64,000 bases of DNA from an uncultured Oscillospiraceae bacterium (GCA_910588625.1 CAJUQN010000001.1:62001-126000), one strand, 5' to 3'; positions 31,989-40,765 are shown, counted from the stretch's first letter. Notes: generated by a model from the sequence alone, not told the origin. A program made the numbers and translations.

Positions 31989-32992
31989 GCTCCCGCCCCC
32001 TTTTCGCTTTTCCGGGAAGCCATGATATAAATGACAATGGGCGCGCCGAAAATGGCTGTCACAGAGCTGATACTCATATCTCTGGGGGCAAAGGCCGTGC
32101 GGGCGATGAGGTCACAGAACAGGCAGAAAGCCGAGCCGCCCAAAAAGCAGGCTGGAATCATGACGATAGGCTTGGCCGTATGGAACAGGCTTTTCATCAG
32201 ATGGGGCACCGCGATGCCCACGAAGGAGATGGGTCCAGCAAAGGCGGTAACGGTGGCGGACAGCAAACTGGACAGCAAAATCAGCTCCACCCGGAACCGC
32301 TTGACGTTCACCCCCATGTTCTGGGCATAGACCTCCCCCATCTGATAGGCTCCGATGGGCTTGGACAGCAGAAAGGCAAGCAGAAAGGCGATACCCACCA
32401 CCCAGGCCATCAGCGCCACGTTGTCCCAGGAGGTGCCGGAAAAGCTGCCCAGGGACCAGTTGTGGAGGTTGACGATGTTAGAATCGTCGGCAAAGGTGAC
32501 CACAAAATCGGTGATGGCCGAGCAGATGTACCCGATCATCACACCGCTGACCACCAGCATGGACATGGCACGGACCCGCCGGGACAGCAGCAGGATAACC
32601 CCCATGGAGATCATGGCCCCCACAAAGGCCGCGCCGATCATACCCATGGAACTGATGACCGCGCCCCGGCTCAGCATTCCCACCATGACCAGGGACACCA
32701 CCAGCTTGGCCCCGGAGGAAATGCCCAGCACAAATGGCCCCGCGATGGGATTGGCAAAAAAGGTCTGGAGCAGAAAACCAGACACGGACAACGCCCCGCC
32801 CAAAATGGCGGCGGCCAGCACCCGGGGCAGGCGGATGGTCCAGATAATGCCGGCCATTTTCCAAATGGAATCGGCGATCTCCGCCGGGGTAAAATCCACG
32901 CTGCCCGCGCCGATGTTCCACAACAGCAGCACCGCCGCCAGCACCCCCAGCAGGCCGAAGCCCAGCCCGCAGCGCAGCCCCTTATCTCTCAT
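31985..32992 (-). CDS. ABC transporter permease, BtuC/FecCD family
   Basis: 335 residues with about nine to ten membrane helices. Family marks include RLPRVLAAAILGGALSVSGF, NPIAGPFVLGISSGA and the C-terminal GPISFVGIAVPHLMK. It forms the channel for vitamin B12, heme or siderophore-type substrates. The ATPase gene overlaps its end by four bases; the binding-protein gene lies 13 bases upstream. Start ATG 32992 with AGGAGG. Confidence 0.92.
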   Translation of the reverse strand: MRDKGLRCGLGFGLLGVLAAVLLLWNIGAGSVDFTPAEIADSIWKMAGIIWTIRLPRVLAAAILGGALSVSGFLLQTFFANPIAGPFVLGISSGAKLVVSLVMVGMLSRGAVISSMGMIGAAFVGAMISMGVILLLSRRVRAMSMLVVSGVMIGYICSAITDFVVTFADDSNIVNLHNWSLGSFSGTSWDNVALMAWVVGIAFLLAFLLSKPIGAYQMGEVYAQNMGVNVKRFRVELILLSSLLSATVTAFAGPISFVGIAVPHLMKSLFHTAKPIVMIPACFLGGSAFCLFCDLIARTAFAPRDMSISSVTAIFGAPIVIYIMASRKSEKGAGA

Positions 32993-33005
32993 GGTTCTCC
33001 TCCTG

Positions 33006-34187
33006 TCACTTTAAGCGGTATAGGTAGGTCAGCGACCCGTCCGCCTCTTTCTCCCGGGTCAGTACGTTGTGAATATCCAAGATCATCGCGCCCACGGATT
33101 GGGACTCCTGGAACATACTCTTGCCGGTGCACCACACGTTTCCGTTCTGCACTGCCTTGAAGTCCGCCAAAGGGGCACTTTTTTCCACCAGTTGCGCGAT
33201 GGTCTCCAAATCGGCCTCGATGGTGCTGTTATAAATGAGGATGTCCGCGTCCTTGACCTCGTTGTAGAAGGTCTCCATTTGGATATTCATGGTGGACAGC
33301 GCGTTTTCCCCTTCCGCCAGGCCCTGGGGCAGGTACACGCCCCCGGCCAGGTCGATGGCCTTGGCGATGTAGTCCCCGGACTTGCGCACCGTCACCATGC
33401 CGTTGGCGGTGACAGCGAAAAAGGCCGCCGTCTTTCCGGTGTTCTCCTGTTCGATGACAGGCTCCAGCTTGGCAAGCTGGGCGTCATAGTACGCCTCTGC
33501 TTCCTCCTCCCGGTTCAGCAGGGCACCGTAGAGCTTGATCCACTCCATCCGCCCCAAAGGATGGCTCTCGTAGCTGGAGCGCTCCACCATGACAGGGATG
33601 CCCAGCCGCTCCAGCTGCTCTTTGACCTCTGGATTGTGGTAGATCATGGTGGACTCCAGGGCCAGGTCGCAGCCCTTGGACTGGATCAGCTCATAATCAG
33701 GGGCGGTGTAGTTCCCGGCATAGAGCATCTGGCCCGCCTTCATGGCCTCTTTGACCTCGGGGAGATACCATCCCGATTCCTGGGTACCCACCATTGTGAC
33801 GGCGTCCATGGCATCCAGCTGGCGGAAGCAGTCCATAGCGGCGGTGGCCTGTAAGTAGATGTTCTCAAAGGGCTGGTACAGCACCGTCACATCCTCCGGC
33901 ATATCCAGGAAGGGCAGGCCGTCCACCCCCTCCGGAACCACTAGATAAACCGTGCCGTCGATGGTGATGCGCTTGAAGCTCCCGGCATAGTCTACCGTGA
34001 ACATCTGGGCATAGTCCAGCCCCATGTGCTCATCCCAGGATACGTCGTTCCAACTCCTGATTGTGGGGTCCTCCCCTTGGGACGGCTCCTCCGAGGGGGG
34101 AGCCGTCGTCTGCGCCCCGCCGGGCGCGCAGGCGCACAGGGCCAGCATCAGCGTCAGCAGAGGCAGGAAAAGTTTCCAACGCTTCAT
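33006..34187 (-). CDS. Substrate-binding lipoprotein, BtuF/FepB type
   Basis: 393 residues. The lipobox LALCAC puts the acylated Cys near residue 18-20; a short Thr/Pro/Glu linker follows. The rest is the two-lobed class III binding protein joined by one helix (PF01497-like). It captures the ligand at the outer face of the membrane and delivers it to the permease encoded next. Iron-siderophore, heme or corrinoid ligands are all possible; the riboswitch and the chelatase gene favour the latter two. Confidence 0.88.
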   Translation of the reverse strand: MKRWKLFLPLLTLMLALCACAPGGAQTTAPPSEEPSQGEDPTIRSWNDVSWDEHMGLDYAQMFTVDYAGSFKRITIDGTVYLVVPEGVDGLPFLDMPEDVTVLYQPFENIYLQATAAMDCFRQLDAMDAVTMVGTQESGWYLPEVKEAMKAGQMLYAGNYTAPDYELIQSKGCDLALESTMIYHNPEVKEQLERLGIPVMVERSSYESHPLGRMEWIKLYGALLNREEEAEAYYDAQLAKLEPVIEQENTGKTAAFFAVTANGMVTVRKSGDYIAKAIDLAGGVYLPQGLAEGENALSTMNIQMETFYNEVKDADILIYNSTIEADLETIAQLVEKSAPLADFKAVQNGNVWCTGKSMFQESQSVGAMILDIHNVLTREKEADGSLTYLYRLK

Positions 34188-34197
34188 AATCTTCCCC

Positions 34198-34812
34198 TCA
34201 CTGCTTCGTCAGAGACGCGGAATCAAAGGTCAAAGTGTACTCCACCTCGTGGGGCTCGCTCATGGCTACGGTGTCGGCGATGACGGGCAGGGGCGTGTCA
34301 AAGGCCGCCACGGGGATCTCGAAGGCGGAGCCGTTCCAAAGGGAGCTGATCGGGTCGTAGCGCACGCCGTTCACCTTCATGTAGTCATAGTTGAAGCTGC
34401 TCCACACGACGGTGGCGTAAAACTGCCCGTTGGCGCAGCGCAGCGGGGCGGGGGACAGAACGGAGGCCCGTCCTGTGCCGCCCGCCAGGGTCACATTTGC
34501 GGTGTAGCTCCCATCCTCCGGGCCAGTCTGAGCGGGCGCGGGCGTGGGGGCAGGAGTGGGCGTCGGGGCAGGGGTGGGCTCCAAAGAGGGCTCCGGGGTA
34601 TCCGTGGGCTCCGGGTCAGGCTCCGGCGTCTCGCTGGGCTCCGGCTCGGAGGGCTCCACCGACGGCTCAGCCTTCTCGCTGGGCGCAGCCTCCTCCGACT
34701 GGGCGGGGGAGGGTACCTCTGACTCCATTTGAGCCTCTCCACCGCACCCGGCCAGCAGGGACAGCATCAGCGCCATCAGCGCGGCCAGCCAGCGTATTTT
34801 TTTCTCATTCAT
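34198..34812 (-). CDS. Lipoprotein with Pro/Glu linker and NEAT-like C-terminal domain
   Basis: 204 residues. Lipobox LLAGC (Cys23), then a Pro/Glu/Ser/Thr linker (about 30-95) and a beta-rich domain (97-198). That domain resembles the C-terminal domain of the upstream SLH-chelatase: DGxYTxxV at its start, YDxM near the middle, (F)xIPVAA and a final xTLTFD. The layout recalls heme-binding NEAT domains with their Tyr-containing strand (FNYDYMKV). I infer, but cannot prove, a tetrapyrrole-binding membrane receptor relaying ligand to the importer. Ten bases separate it from the binding-protein gene. Confidence 0.75.
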   Translation of the reverse strand: MNEKKIRWLAALMALMLSLLAGCGGEAQMESEVPSPAQSEEAAPSEKAEPSVEPSEPEPSETPEPDPEPTDTPEPSLEPTPAPTPTPAPTPAPAQTGPEDGSYTANVTLAGGTGRASVLSPAPLRCANGQFYATVVWSSFNYDYMKVNGVRYDPISSLWNGSAFEIPVAAFDTPLPVIADTVAMSEPHEVEYTLTFDSASLTKQ

Positions 34813-34830
34813 CCTGGGTTCCTCCTCGTA

Positions 34831-34871
34831 AAAGAGAACGCCGCGAAGCGCTAGGCCCTCGCGGCGCTCTG
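34831..34871 (-). terminator. Intra-operon attenuator after the SLH-chelatase gene
   Basis: Minus strand AGAGCGCCGCGA ... TCGCGGCGTTCTCTTTTACG: stem CGCCGCGA/TCGCGGCG with an extension, then four U. It lies in the 74-base gap between the chelatase and lipoprotein genes and may set a higher level for the chelatase than for the transporter. Confidence 0.5.
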
Positions 34872-34886
34872 AAACTCAGCGTTTGC

Positions 34887-36779
34887 TTATTTCGCCTTGG
34901 CGCTGGCCGCATCGAAGGTCAGGGTGCGGTCAAACCAGTTTCCGGACTTGACGCCGTGGGCGGCATAAGACAGCTCCTCGCCCAAAGCGGCCACAGGGAT
35001 GGTGAAGGTGTATTTGCCCTCCGCGTCCTCCTCATACTTCACAAAGCCGTCCTTGGCGTTGGCGGCCTGGCCCTTGGTACCCACGTACATCTGGTCGTAG
35101 CCGGTGCCGCTGAGGGTCAGCTTGGCGGTCATTTTGCCGTCCTTCACGGTCAGCTCGCAGGCCACCACCTTGAACATGGCGGAATCGCTCTCCACGTCGA
35201 TGGTATAGGCGCCGTCAGCCAGCTCCTTGGAGGGCTCGGGCTCCATCTCGTTGTCGGGATTCTCGGGATTGGGCTCGCTGGTGATGTCGGTGTCTTCCAG
35301 CTTGACGGCGGCCTTGGCGTGGGCCACCAGCAGGTCCCGGACGGCCTTGACCTCGCCTAGGCCCTTGATCTCACAGGTCACGTTCTCCGCCTTGAAGCCG
35401 TTGGCAATGAAGGTGGACTTCCAGGAATCCACGTCGTCGCCGGCCATGTCATTGTTGGCGTGGTCGCCGGCCACGATCATCATGGGACGCAGCACCACCT
35501 TCTCATAGCCGCCGTCCTTCACGGCCTTGACCACATCGTCCAGGGTGGCGGCGGTCTCGGTCTCGTCCACGGTGCCGATGAAGTAGTTCTCATGGTCTTT
35601 CTGGATCAGCTTTTGCATCTGGTTGTAGATGGCATTGGACGCGGCCTCAGTGCCGTGGCCCATGAAGCAGATGGCGGTCTTGCCGTCGTCAAAGCTGGCG
35701 GTGGCGTCCACCATGGCCTTGGCCACGGTCTCAAAGTCCTTGTCGCTGGTCAGCAGGGGGGCGCCGATCTTGATGGAGCCGAACTTGTCGGCGTACTTCT
35801 TCTCCAGCATATTGCGCAGGTCGCCGTACTCGTAGCCGTTCATCAGGTGGGTGGGCTGGACCACCAGGTCCTTGACCCCCGCCCGGACAGCCCGGTCCAG
35901 AGCATCCTTCACGTCATCGATCTGCTCGCCGTCCCGGCGGTAGACGTGCTCAATGATGATGTTGGCAGTGAAGCCCCGGCGCACATCCCAGTCGGGGAAG
36001 GCCTTGGCCATGTCGTCCTCGATGGCCTTGATGGTGGCCACCCGGTTGTCGTTGAAGCTGGTGCCGAAGCTCACCACTAACAGCTCAGTGTCCTTGCTGG
36101 GCGTCTGGTTGCGGGGGTCGTCCTTGGAGGCGTCGCCGGTGGAGGCATCGTCCATATAGCGGCACAGGATGGCGGACACCTCGGCCCGGGTGGCGGTGCC
36201 ATGGGGGAGCAGGCGACCGCCGTCGCCGCTGATGAAGCCGCTGGCCACAGCCCAGTTCATGTAATCCTTGGCCCAGGCGTCCACGTTGGCGGCGTCGGGG
36301 AAGGCGGACATCTCGTCCACGCGGCTTTTCAGGGAGTCCTTGCTCACCTGACGGGCGGCGAACTCGCACACGATCTTGGCGATCTCCTGGCGCTGGGCGC
36401 TGCCGGCGGGGTCGAAGGTCTCGGCGGTCTTGCCGTTGACGATCTTCTGGTCGAAGGCCCAGACCACGGCGTCTTTATAAGCCGCGCCGTTCTCCACATC
36501 CTCGAAGGGGTTCTCTACATCCTTCACCTCGGGGGATCCGGCCAGACGGTACAGGGCCACCACCAGGTCGGCCCGGGTCATAGGGTCGTTGGCCCCGAAG
36601 GTGGTCTCGGTTTTGCCGTCGATCAGCTTTTCTTCCGTCATAACGTCCACATACTCCTTGGCCCAGCCGGGCACGTCGGCGTACCCGGCGCCATCCTCAG
36701 CCGCGAACGCAGGAACGGACAGGCTCAGCGCCATGACCGCCGCCAGCAGCAGCGCCATCAGCTTTTTGCAATTCCTCAT
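34887..36779 (-). CDS. Surface SLH-anchored CbiK-type cobaltochelatase with NEAT-like domain
   Basis: 630 residues. Signal peptide 1-27 (ALSLSVPAFAAE), three SLH modules (about 31-80, 88-140, 156-210), a CbiK-type class II chelatase domain (231-495) and a NEAT-like beta domain (521-625). Chelatase marks: VVSFGTSFNDNR, QPTHLMNGYEYGD (Glu317), FMGHGTEAASN (His375) and VAGDHANND (His440), which fit the His/Glu metal site of sirohydrochlorin cobaltochelatase. CbiK normally works in the cytoplasm; here export and wall anchoring are evident. It heads an operon behind a cobalamin riboswitch. It may insert cobalt into, or remove metal from, an external tetrapyrrole before import. The reaction direction is unknown. 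Confidence 0.88.
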   Translation of the reverse strand: MRNCKKLMALLLAAVMALSLSVPAFAAEDGAGYADVPGWAKEYVDVMTEEKLIDGKTETTFGANDPMTRADLVVALYRLAGSPEVKDVENPFEDVENGAAYKDAVVWAFDQKIVNGKTAETFDPAGSAQRQEIAKIVCEFAARQVSKDSLKSRVDEMSAFPDAANVDAWAKDYMNWAVASGFISGDGGRLLPHGTATRAEVSAILCRYMDDASTGDASKDDPRNQTPSKDTELLVVSFGTSFNDNRVATIKAIEDDMAKAFPDWDVRRGFTANIIIEHVYRRDGEQIDDVKDALDRAVRAGVKDLVVQPTHLMNGYEYGDLRNMLEKKYADKFGSIKIGAPLLTSDKDFETVAKAMVDATASFDDGKTAICFMGHGTEAASNAIYNQMQKLIQKDHENYFIGTVDETETAATLDDVVKAVKDGGYEKVVLRPMMIVAGDHANNDMAGDDVDSWKSTFIANGFKAENVTCEIKGLGEVKAVRDLLVAHAKAAVKLEDTDITSEPNPENPDNEMEPEPSKELADGAYTIDVESDSAMFKVVACELTVKDGKMTAKLTLSGTGYDQMYVGTKGQAANAKDGFVKYEEDAEGKYTFTIPVAALGEELSYAAHGVKSGNWFDRTLTFDAASAKAK

Positions 36780-36882
36780 GTCTCAATTTCCTCCTTGAAA
36801 ACTCTTTTGCGTCCCGCGCTTTGGGACGCGGTCGCTATTTCCGCGGGCGGCCCCTCCGCACCGTTGGAAACCTTTGGAAACG

Positions 36883-36920
36883 AAAAAGAAATGCGCCTCA
36901 GCCGAAATCCGGCGGGCGCA
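36883..36920 (-). terminator. Expression-platform terminator of the cobalamin riboswitch
   Basis: Minus strand TGCGCC...GGCGCA (36892-36920) with an inner CCGG/CGG pairing, followed by TTTCTTTTTCG. It lies between the aptamer and the chelatase start. A second hairpin GCCCCAT/ATGGGGC (36933-36967) stands between aptamer and terminator and may be part of the switch. Confidence 0.75.
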
Positions 36921-37003
36921 CCAAAACACAAAGCCCCATCTGTGCATACCATCACACACAATGGGGCCGGACAAGAAGCGCACTTCCGGTACCGGCAGAA
37001 TGC

Positions 37004-37114
37004 AACCAGCTGCCACATGATCTGACTTATCCTCTCATAAGGAGGCTTCACAGTGACCGACTCGCAGGGCCTCTCACCCTATTCAGTGTGCCGCAAATGC
37101 GGCCACAGCTGGTT
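37004..37114 (-). promoter_or_regulatory. Cobalamin riboswitch aptamer
   Basis: On the minus strand the P1 arms AACCAGCTG and CAGCTGGTT pair perfectly over nine bases (37106-37114 with 37004-37012). Inside lie the conserved core pieces of the cobalamin aptamer: GGGTGAGAGGCCC (37067-37079), GTCACTGTGAAG (37046-37057) and AAGTCAGATCATGTGGC (37012-37028), in the expected order. With the downstream terminator it should switch off the SLH-chelatase/ABC operon when B12 is plentiful. Found by reading, not by covariance search. Confidence 0.85.
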
Positions 37115-37134
37115 TCGATATTTACTTTATTGCT

Positions 37135-37163
37135 AGCCTAACATAATTTGGACAGGTTGTCAA
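37135..37163 (-). promoter_or_regulatory. Promoter of the riboswitch operon
   Basis: Minus strand TTGACA (37158-37163), 17 bp, TAGGCT (37135-37140); a TATGTT overlaps upstream of the -10. It is about 20 bases before the aptamer. The 464-base gap is thus filled by promoter, aptamer, terminator and leader. Confidence 0.55.
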
Positions 37164-37243
37164 GAGCTTCCGGTGGAAGGCTCGCTTTCCAAAACAGTCA
37201 GGCAGGGCCGTCGCCGCTCCCCGATGGCTGCCCTGCCTGATCT

Positions 37244-37633
37244 TTACCAGCGCAGTTCACATTTTCCGGTGGCGCTTTTGAACTCCCAGCGCAGATAGTA
37301 TCTGCTGTTCCCATCCAATTCTACCTGACCGGCGGGAGTCTGCCGGTCCAACTGCAGCAGCGGCTGCTTTTCCCGGTCCAGCACAGTTACAGCAACGTTC
37401 CCCCGCGACAGCTGGCCGTCAAACGCGAACCCATAAGTCCGGCTCTCCCGGAACCGGACTGCATGGCTGACCCAGCCGGAGCAGGAATCCAGCGTCGCCC
37501 TGTCCGCGTCCTTCCCCGGTCGAAACGCGAACAAAACCGCCGAGATACTTTTTGACACGGCAAAGCCCTGCCTGTACAGAAGATACACCCCGGCACAGAC
37601 AACCAATACCAGCAAAACCGGCCACCACTTCAC
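37244..37633 (-). CDS. Hypothetical membrane-anchored protein
   Basis: 129 residues: one N-terminal membrane helix (VLLVLVVCAGVYLLYRQG) or uncleaved signal, then an extracytoplasmic beta-rich domain ending WEFKSATGKCELRW. No family recognised. Two cysteines (in LDSCSGW and GKCELRW) could form a disulfide. An 18-codon open frame (37637-37693, minus) lies just upstream and may be a decayed or leader reading frame. No operon partner is clear. Confidence 0.6.
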   Translation of the reverse strand: MKWWPVLLVLVVCAGVYLLYRQGFAVSKSISAVLFAFRPGKDADRATLDSCSGWVSHAVRFRESRTYGFAFDGQLSRGNVAVTVLDREKQPLLQLDRQTPAGQVELDGNSRYYLRWEFKSATGKCELRW

Positions 37634-37745
37634 TGCTTATTCCCCCTTCTCCTTCAGCTGCCGAATCATATCCTCCAGTACTGACGGCTCCATCGCCGTC
37701 CTCAAGGGCGGCCTAGCCCCCAAGGGCGCGGTGATCAAACGCACC

Positions 37746-37783
37746 GCCGGCGGCAATAGGATATCCCGTTGCCGCCGGCATTT
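37746..37783. repeat. Hairpin between the chemoreceptor and hypothetical gene
   Basis: GCCGGCGGCAA ... TTGCCGCCGGC, a perfect 11-bp stem. The plus-strand side is followed by ATTTCGTTTTT, the minus-strand side has no U-run, so it does not look like a chemoreceptor terminator. Confidence 0.5.
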
Positions 37784-37809
37784 CGTTTTTATGTTTCTCT
37801 CTCAGCCAG

Positions 37810-39789
37810 TCAATCGGAAGCCAGGGTAAACTCTTCCACCAGAGACTTCAACCCAGCCGCCTCAGCGGAAAGCTCCTCGCTGGCGGCGGCGCTCTCCTGG
37901 GCGGTGGCGCTGTTGGTCTGCACTACGGAAGAGATCTGGTCGATGCCCTCGGTGACCTGGGCCAGGGCGGTGGTCTGGTTTTCCACGGCCTCCACCACCA
38001 CTTCCATCTGGGCGGACACATTGCCCGCCAGCTCGCTGGTCTTTTGCAGGGACTCGGTGACCCGGTCCACCGCCTGACTGCCCTCGGCCACTGAGGCGAT
38101 GGAGCTGCTGATCAGCTCCTTGGTGGCCTTGGCCGCCTCGTCGGACTTGGAGGCCAGATTGCGCACCTCATCGGCCACCACGGCAAAGCCCTTGCCCGCA
38201 GACCCCGCCCGGGCGGCCTCCACCGCGGCGTTCAGCGCCAGGATATTGGTCTGGAACGCGATATTCTCAATGGCTGCGATAATCTTGGAAATCTCCTCCG
38301 AGGAGCCGGAGATGCGCTCCATAGCGGCGTTCAGGTCCTTGACCTGCTCCACGCTGGCGCCTAGCTGAGCGCCGGCCAGGCCCACGTACCTGCCCGCCTC
38401 TCCCGCGGCGGAGGAGGTCTTTTTCGCGCTGGCGGAGATGTCGTTGATGGTGGCCGCCAGCTCCTCCACCGAGCTGGCCTGCTCCATGGAGCCTTGGCTC
38501 AAGGTCTGGGCCCCGGTGGACACCTGCCCGCTGGCGGCGGACACCTGCCCGGCGGCGGAGTCGATCTGACGCATGGTGCTGCTGAGTTCCAGCTTCAGGG
38601 TGCGCATGGAGATCAGAATGCTCTGGAATCCTCCCACATAGGCATCCCGATGGGGGGATTGGATGTCAAAATTCTTGCTGGCCATCTCACCCAGCAGATA
38701 GCTGATGTCGTCGATAATGGTGTTCAGCCCCATCACCATGGCGGCGGTGGAGCGGGTGAGCTCCGCCGTCTCGTCCTGGCCCACGGCCTCGGGGGCGGGG
38801 GACTTCAGGTCGCCCTCCACCAGCAGCTTCATCCGGGCGGCACAGGCCTTCATAGGACCGCTGATGTTGCTGGACAGTTTCACCGCCACCACAGTGGAGG
38901 CCATGATGGACAACACGATCACCAGCACGCTGATGAGGATGCCAAAATATGTATCCGCCAGATAGTTGGCCTTGGGGGAGGCCACGGCCAGGCTCCAGCC
39001 GTCGGTGCCGGCCACAGGGGCATAGGCCAGATAGCGGGGACCGTCACTGGCCTGGATGGAGCCGAAGCCGGTCTTTCCCTGGCGCATGGCCTCATGGATG
39101 GCGGCGCGGCTCTTTAGGGAGGCATCGCTCTGGGCCTCCTGCTCGATATTCTGAGTGGTGATGGTGTCTAGGGTAATGTCGGCGATGGTGTCGCCGTTCT
39201 TGTTAATCATATAGGCCCGGCAGTTGTCGCCCACCTGGATGGAGGATACGATGTCATTCAAAAAGGTCTCCTGAGGCACGAAGTAGACCACACCCACGAT
39301 GTCGGCCCCCTGGGTCCCGTCGGCGTAGAGGGGCGCGGCCACCATGATGGAAAGCTCACCCGTGATCTTGCTGATCAGTGGCTCGGACACATACACGTTG
39401 CCCTGCATGGCCTGCTTCACATATTCCCGGTCCGAGTAGTCGTTGCCATCGAAAATGCTGTAGCCGTTGGCGCCGATGATATTGCCGCGCCGGAGGCCGT
39501 GCATGGCCACCCGCTCGTCGATAATGGCCCGCTTTTCCTCCAGCTCCACCGTGTCGTCAGACAGTTGGGCAATGCAGCCGGTGTCCAAGGCCACGTTCTT
39601 ATAAGCGGTCAGCTCCTGCTCCACACGCTGGGCCGCCAGGGTGGCCGTCTCACTCATCAGCTGGCCCACGGTAGCCACGGTACTGCGGTAGCTCAGAGCA
39701 CTGCTGGCCGCCCCCACCGCGAACAGGGCGATTAGGACGGTAGCCATCAAGCATACTGTGATTTTTTTGCGAATACTGTTCATCTTCAT
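37810..39789 (-). CDS. Methyl-accepting chemotaxis protein
   Basis: 659 residues. N-terminal membrane helix (about 11-33), extracytoplasmic double-Cache-like sensor (about 40-280; FDGNDYSDREYVKQAMQGN is typical), second membrane helix (about 285-310), HAMP, and a signalling domain whose tip reads IENIAFQTNILALNAAVEAA RAG-type sequence. Such receptors control CheA. The Ala-rich C-terminus lacks a CheR-binding pentapeptide. No other chemotaxis gene is near. It may sense sugars or amino acids, but the ligand is not evident. Confidence 0.93.
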   Translation of the reverse strand: MKMNSIRKKITVCLMATVLIALFAVGAASSALSYRSTVATVGQLMSETATLAAQRVEQELTAYKNVALDTGCIAQLSDDTVELEEKRAIIDERVAMHGLRRGNIIGANGYSIFDGNDYSDREYVKQAMQGNVYVSEPLISKITGELSIMVAAPLYADGTQGADIVGVVYFVPQETFLNDIVSSIQVGDNCRAYMINKNGDTIADITLDTITTQNIEQEAQSDASLKSRAAIHEAMRQGKTGFGSIQASDGPRYLAYAPVAGTDGWSLAVASPKANYLADTYFGILISVLVIVLSIMASTVVAVKLSSNISGPMKACAARMKLLVEGDLKSPAPEAVGQDETAELTRSTAAMVMGLNTIIDDISYLLGEMASKNFDIQSPHRDAYVGGFQSILISMRTLKLELSSTMRQIDSAAGQVSAASGQVSTGAQTLSQGSMEQASSVEELAATINDISASAKKTSSAAGEAGRYVGLAGAQLGASVEQVKDLNAAMERISGSSEEISKIIAAIENIAFQTNILALNAAVEAARAGSAGKGFAVVADEVRNLASKSDEAAKATKELISSSIASVAEGSQAVDRVTESLQKTSELAGNVSAQMEVVVEAVENQTTALAQVTEGIDQISSVVQTNSATAQESAAASEELSAEAAGLKSLVEEFTLASD

Positions 39790-39848
39790 CTCTCTTCACC
39801 TCAATATGTTTGTGTCGAAGCCGGTTCTCCCTCAGGGAGTTTGAGCTT

Positions 39849-39878
39849 ATTATAGGGTCTGAGAAGTCGGCCTGTCAA
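39849..39878 (-). promoter_or_regulatory. Promoter of the chemoreceptor gene
   Basis: Minus strand TTGACA (39873-39878), 18 bp, TATAAT (39849-39854). Confidence 0.7.
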
Positions 39879-40004
39879 TAGATTTTACCCCATGAATTTT
39901 GCGCTTTGCTTACCAATTCCAGCATATTCCAATTAGTTGAGGCCCGCTTTCCTAAAAGAGCAGACCCCAACCATAAAATTGGCCGGCAGCCGTTCCAGCC
40001 GCCG

Positions 40005-40676
40005 CTAATCTCCACAGTATTGTTTCAAAACGTTCCGAAGAAAGAAATGCCCCAGCACACAGGGCAGCGAGAAACCAAACAAAAACAGATACAGTCCGCT
40101 CAGTGGGAAAAACAGCGCCGCCAGCAGCACGGCGCCATAGTAGCACAGCGCCGCCAAAATCGCCCGCAGCGGTTTTGCGATGCCCAGCACCAGGGCGGGT
40201 TTGACAGCCTCCCGCAGGGGTCTGCCACCGCACAAAAGCCCGTATAGATAGGTAGAGGACAGCGTCGCCACGCAAAAGCCCGTGGTGCAAAGCATAAACG
40301 GGGCCAGCAATATAGGATATTCCGCCGCATGGCCCCCATAGAACACAATCCCGAACCCGGCCAGTCCCATAGGCAGCGCCACCAGGAAAAACGCCCCGTA
40401 GGAGCGGACGAAGCCCTCCTTAAACGACGCCAGATAATCCCGGGCGCTCACCGCCGCCTCGCCCAGAATGATTTTGCGCGCCACCTTGTGCAGCGCCAGC
40501 AATGCTGGTGGGATGGTGACAATGGGAAGGCAGGTAACCAGAAACAGCAGGTTGACGATCAGCACCGTGGCAAGTTCGTCCTTAATCAACTCCAAAAAGC
40601 GGGCCGGACCCGTCTTTTCCGGTGCGTCCGCCCCTTGCTCCAGCTCCTGGAGCACATCCTCTTTTCGGAAAAACAA
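40005..40676 (-). CDS. YesL/DUF624-family membrane protein
   Basis: 223 residues with four to five membrane helices; LIVNLLFLVTCLPIVTIPPA and the RDYLASFKEGFVRS loop match YesL. The family is usually encoded next to sugar ABC importers, as here, and its role is unknown. Divergent from the sugar-binding protein gene. Promoter TTGAAT (40746-40751), 17 bp, TATAAT (40723-40728) on the minus strand. Confidence 0.85.
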   Translation of the reverse strand: MFFRKEDVLQELEQGADAPEKTGPARFLELIKDELATVLIVNLLFLVTCLPIVTIPPALLALHKVARKIILGEAAVSARDYLASFKEGFVRSYGAFFLVALPMGLAGFGIVFYGGHAAEYPILLAPFMLCTTGFCVATLSSTYLYGLLCGGRPLREAVKPALVLGIAKPLRAILAALCYYGAVLLAALFFPLSGLYLFLFGFSLPCVLGHFFLRNVLKQYCGD

Positions 40677-40722
40677 AGCGTCTCCTCCTCACGATGGGCA
40701 TAAAATGATAATGATGCTGTTT

Positions 40723-40765
40723 ATTATACTATGCCCCGTCTCCCAATTCAACTGAAACGTTTGCC
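40723..40765 (-). promoter_or_regulatory. yesL-type promoter with LacI/CcpA-like operator
   Basis: The promoter TTGAAT-17-TATAAT (minus) is overlapped upstream by TGAAACGTTTGC, whose AAACGTTT centre (40755-40762) is the palindromic core of LacI-family and catabolite-control operators. Confidence 0.5.

Noticed and set aside
34544..34732. 62-codon Gly/Ser/Val frame opposite the lipoprotein linker
   Set aside because: Reverse of the Pro/Glu/Thr linker; a low-complexity artefact.
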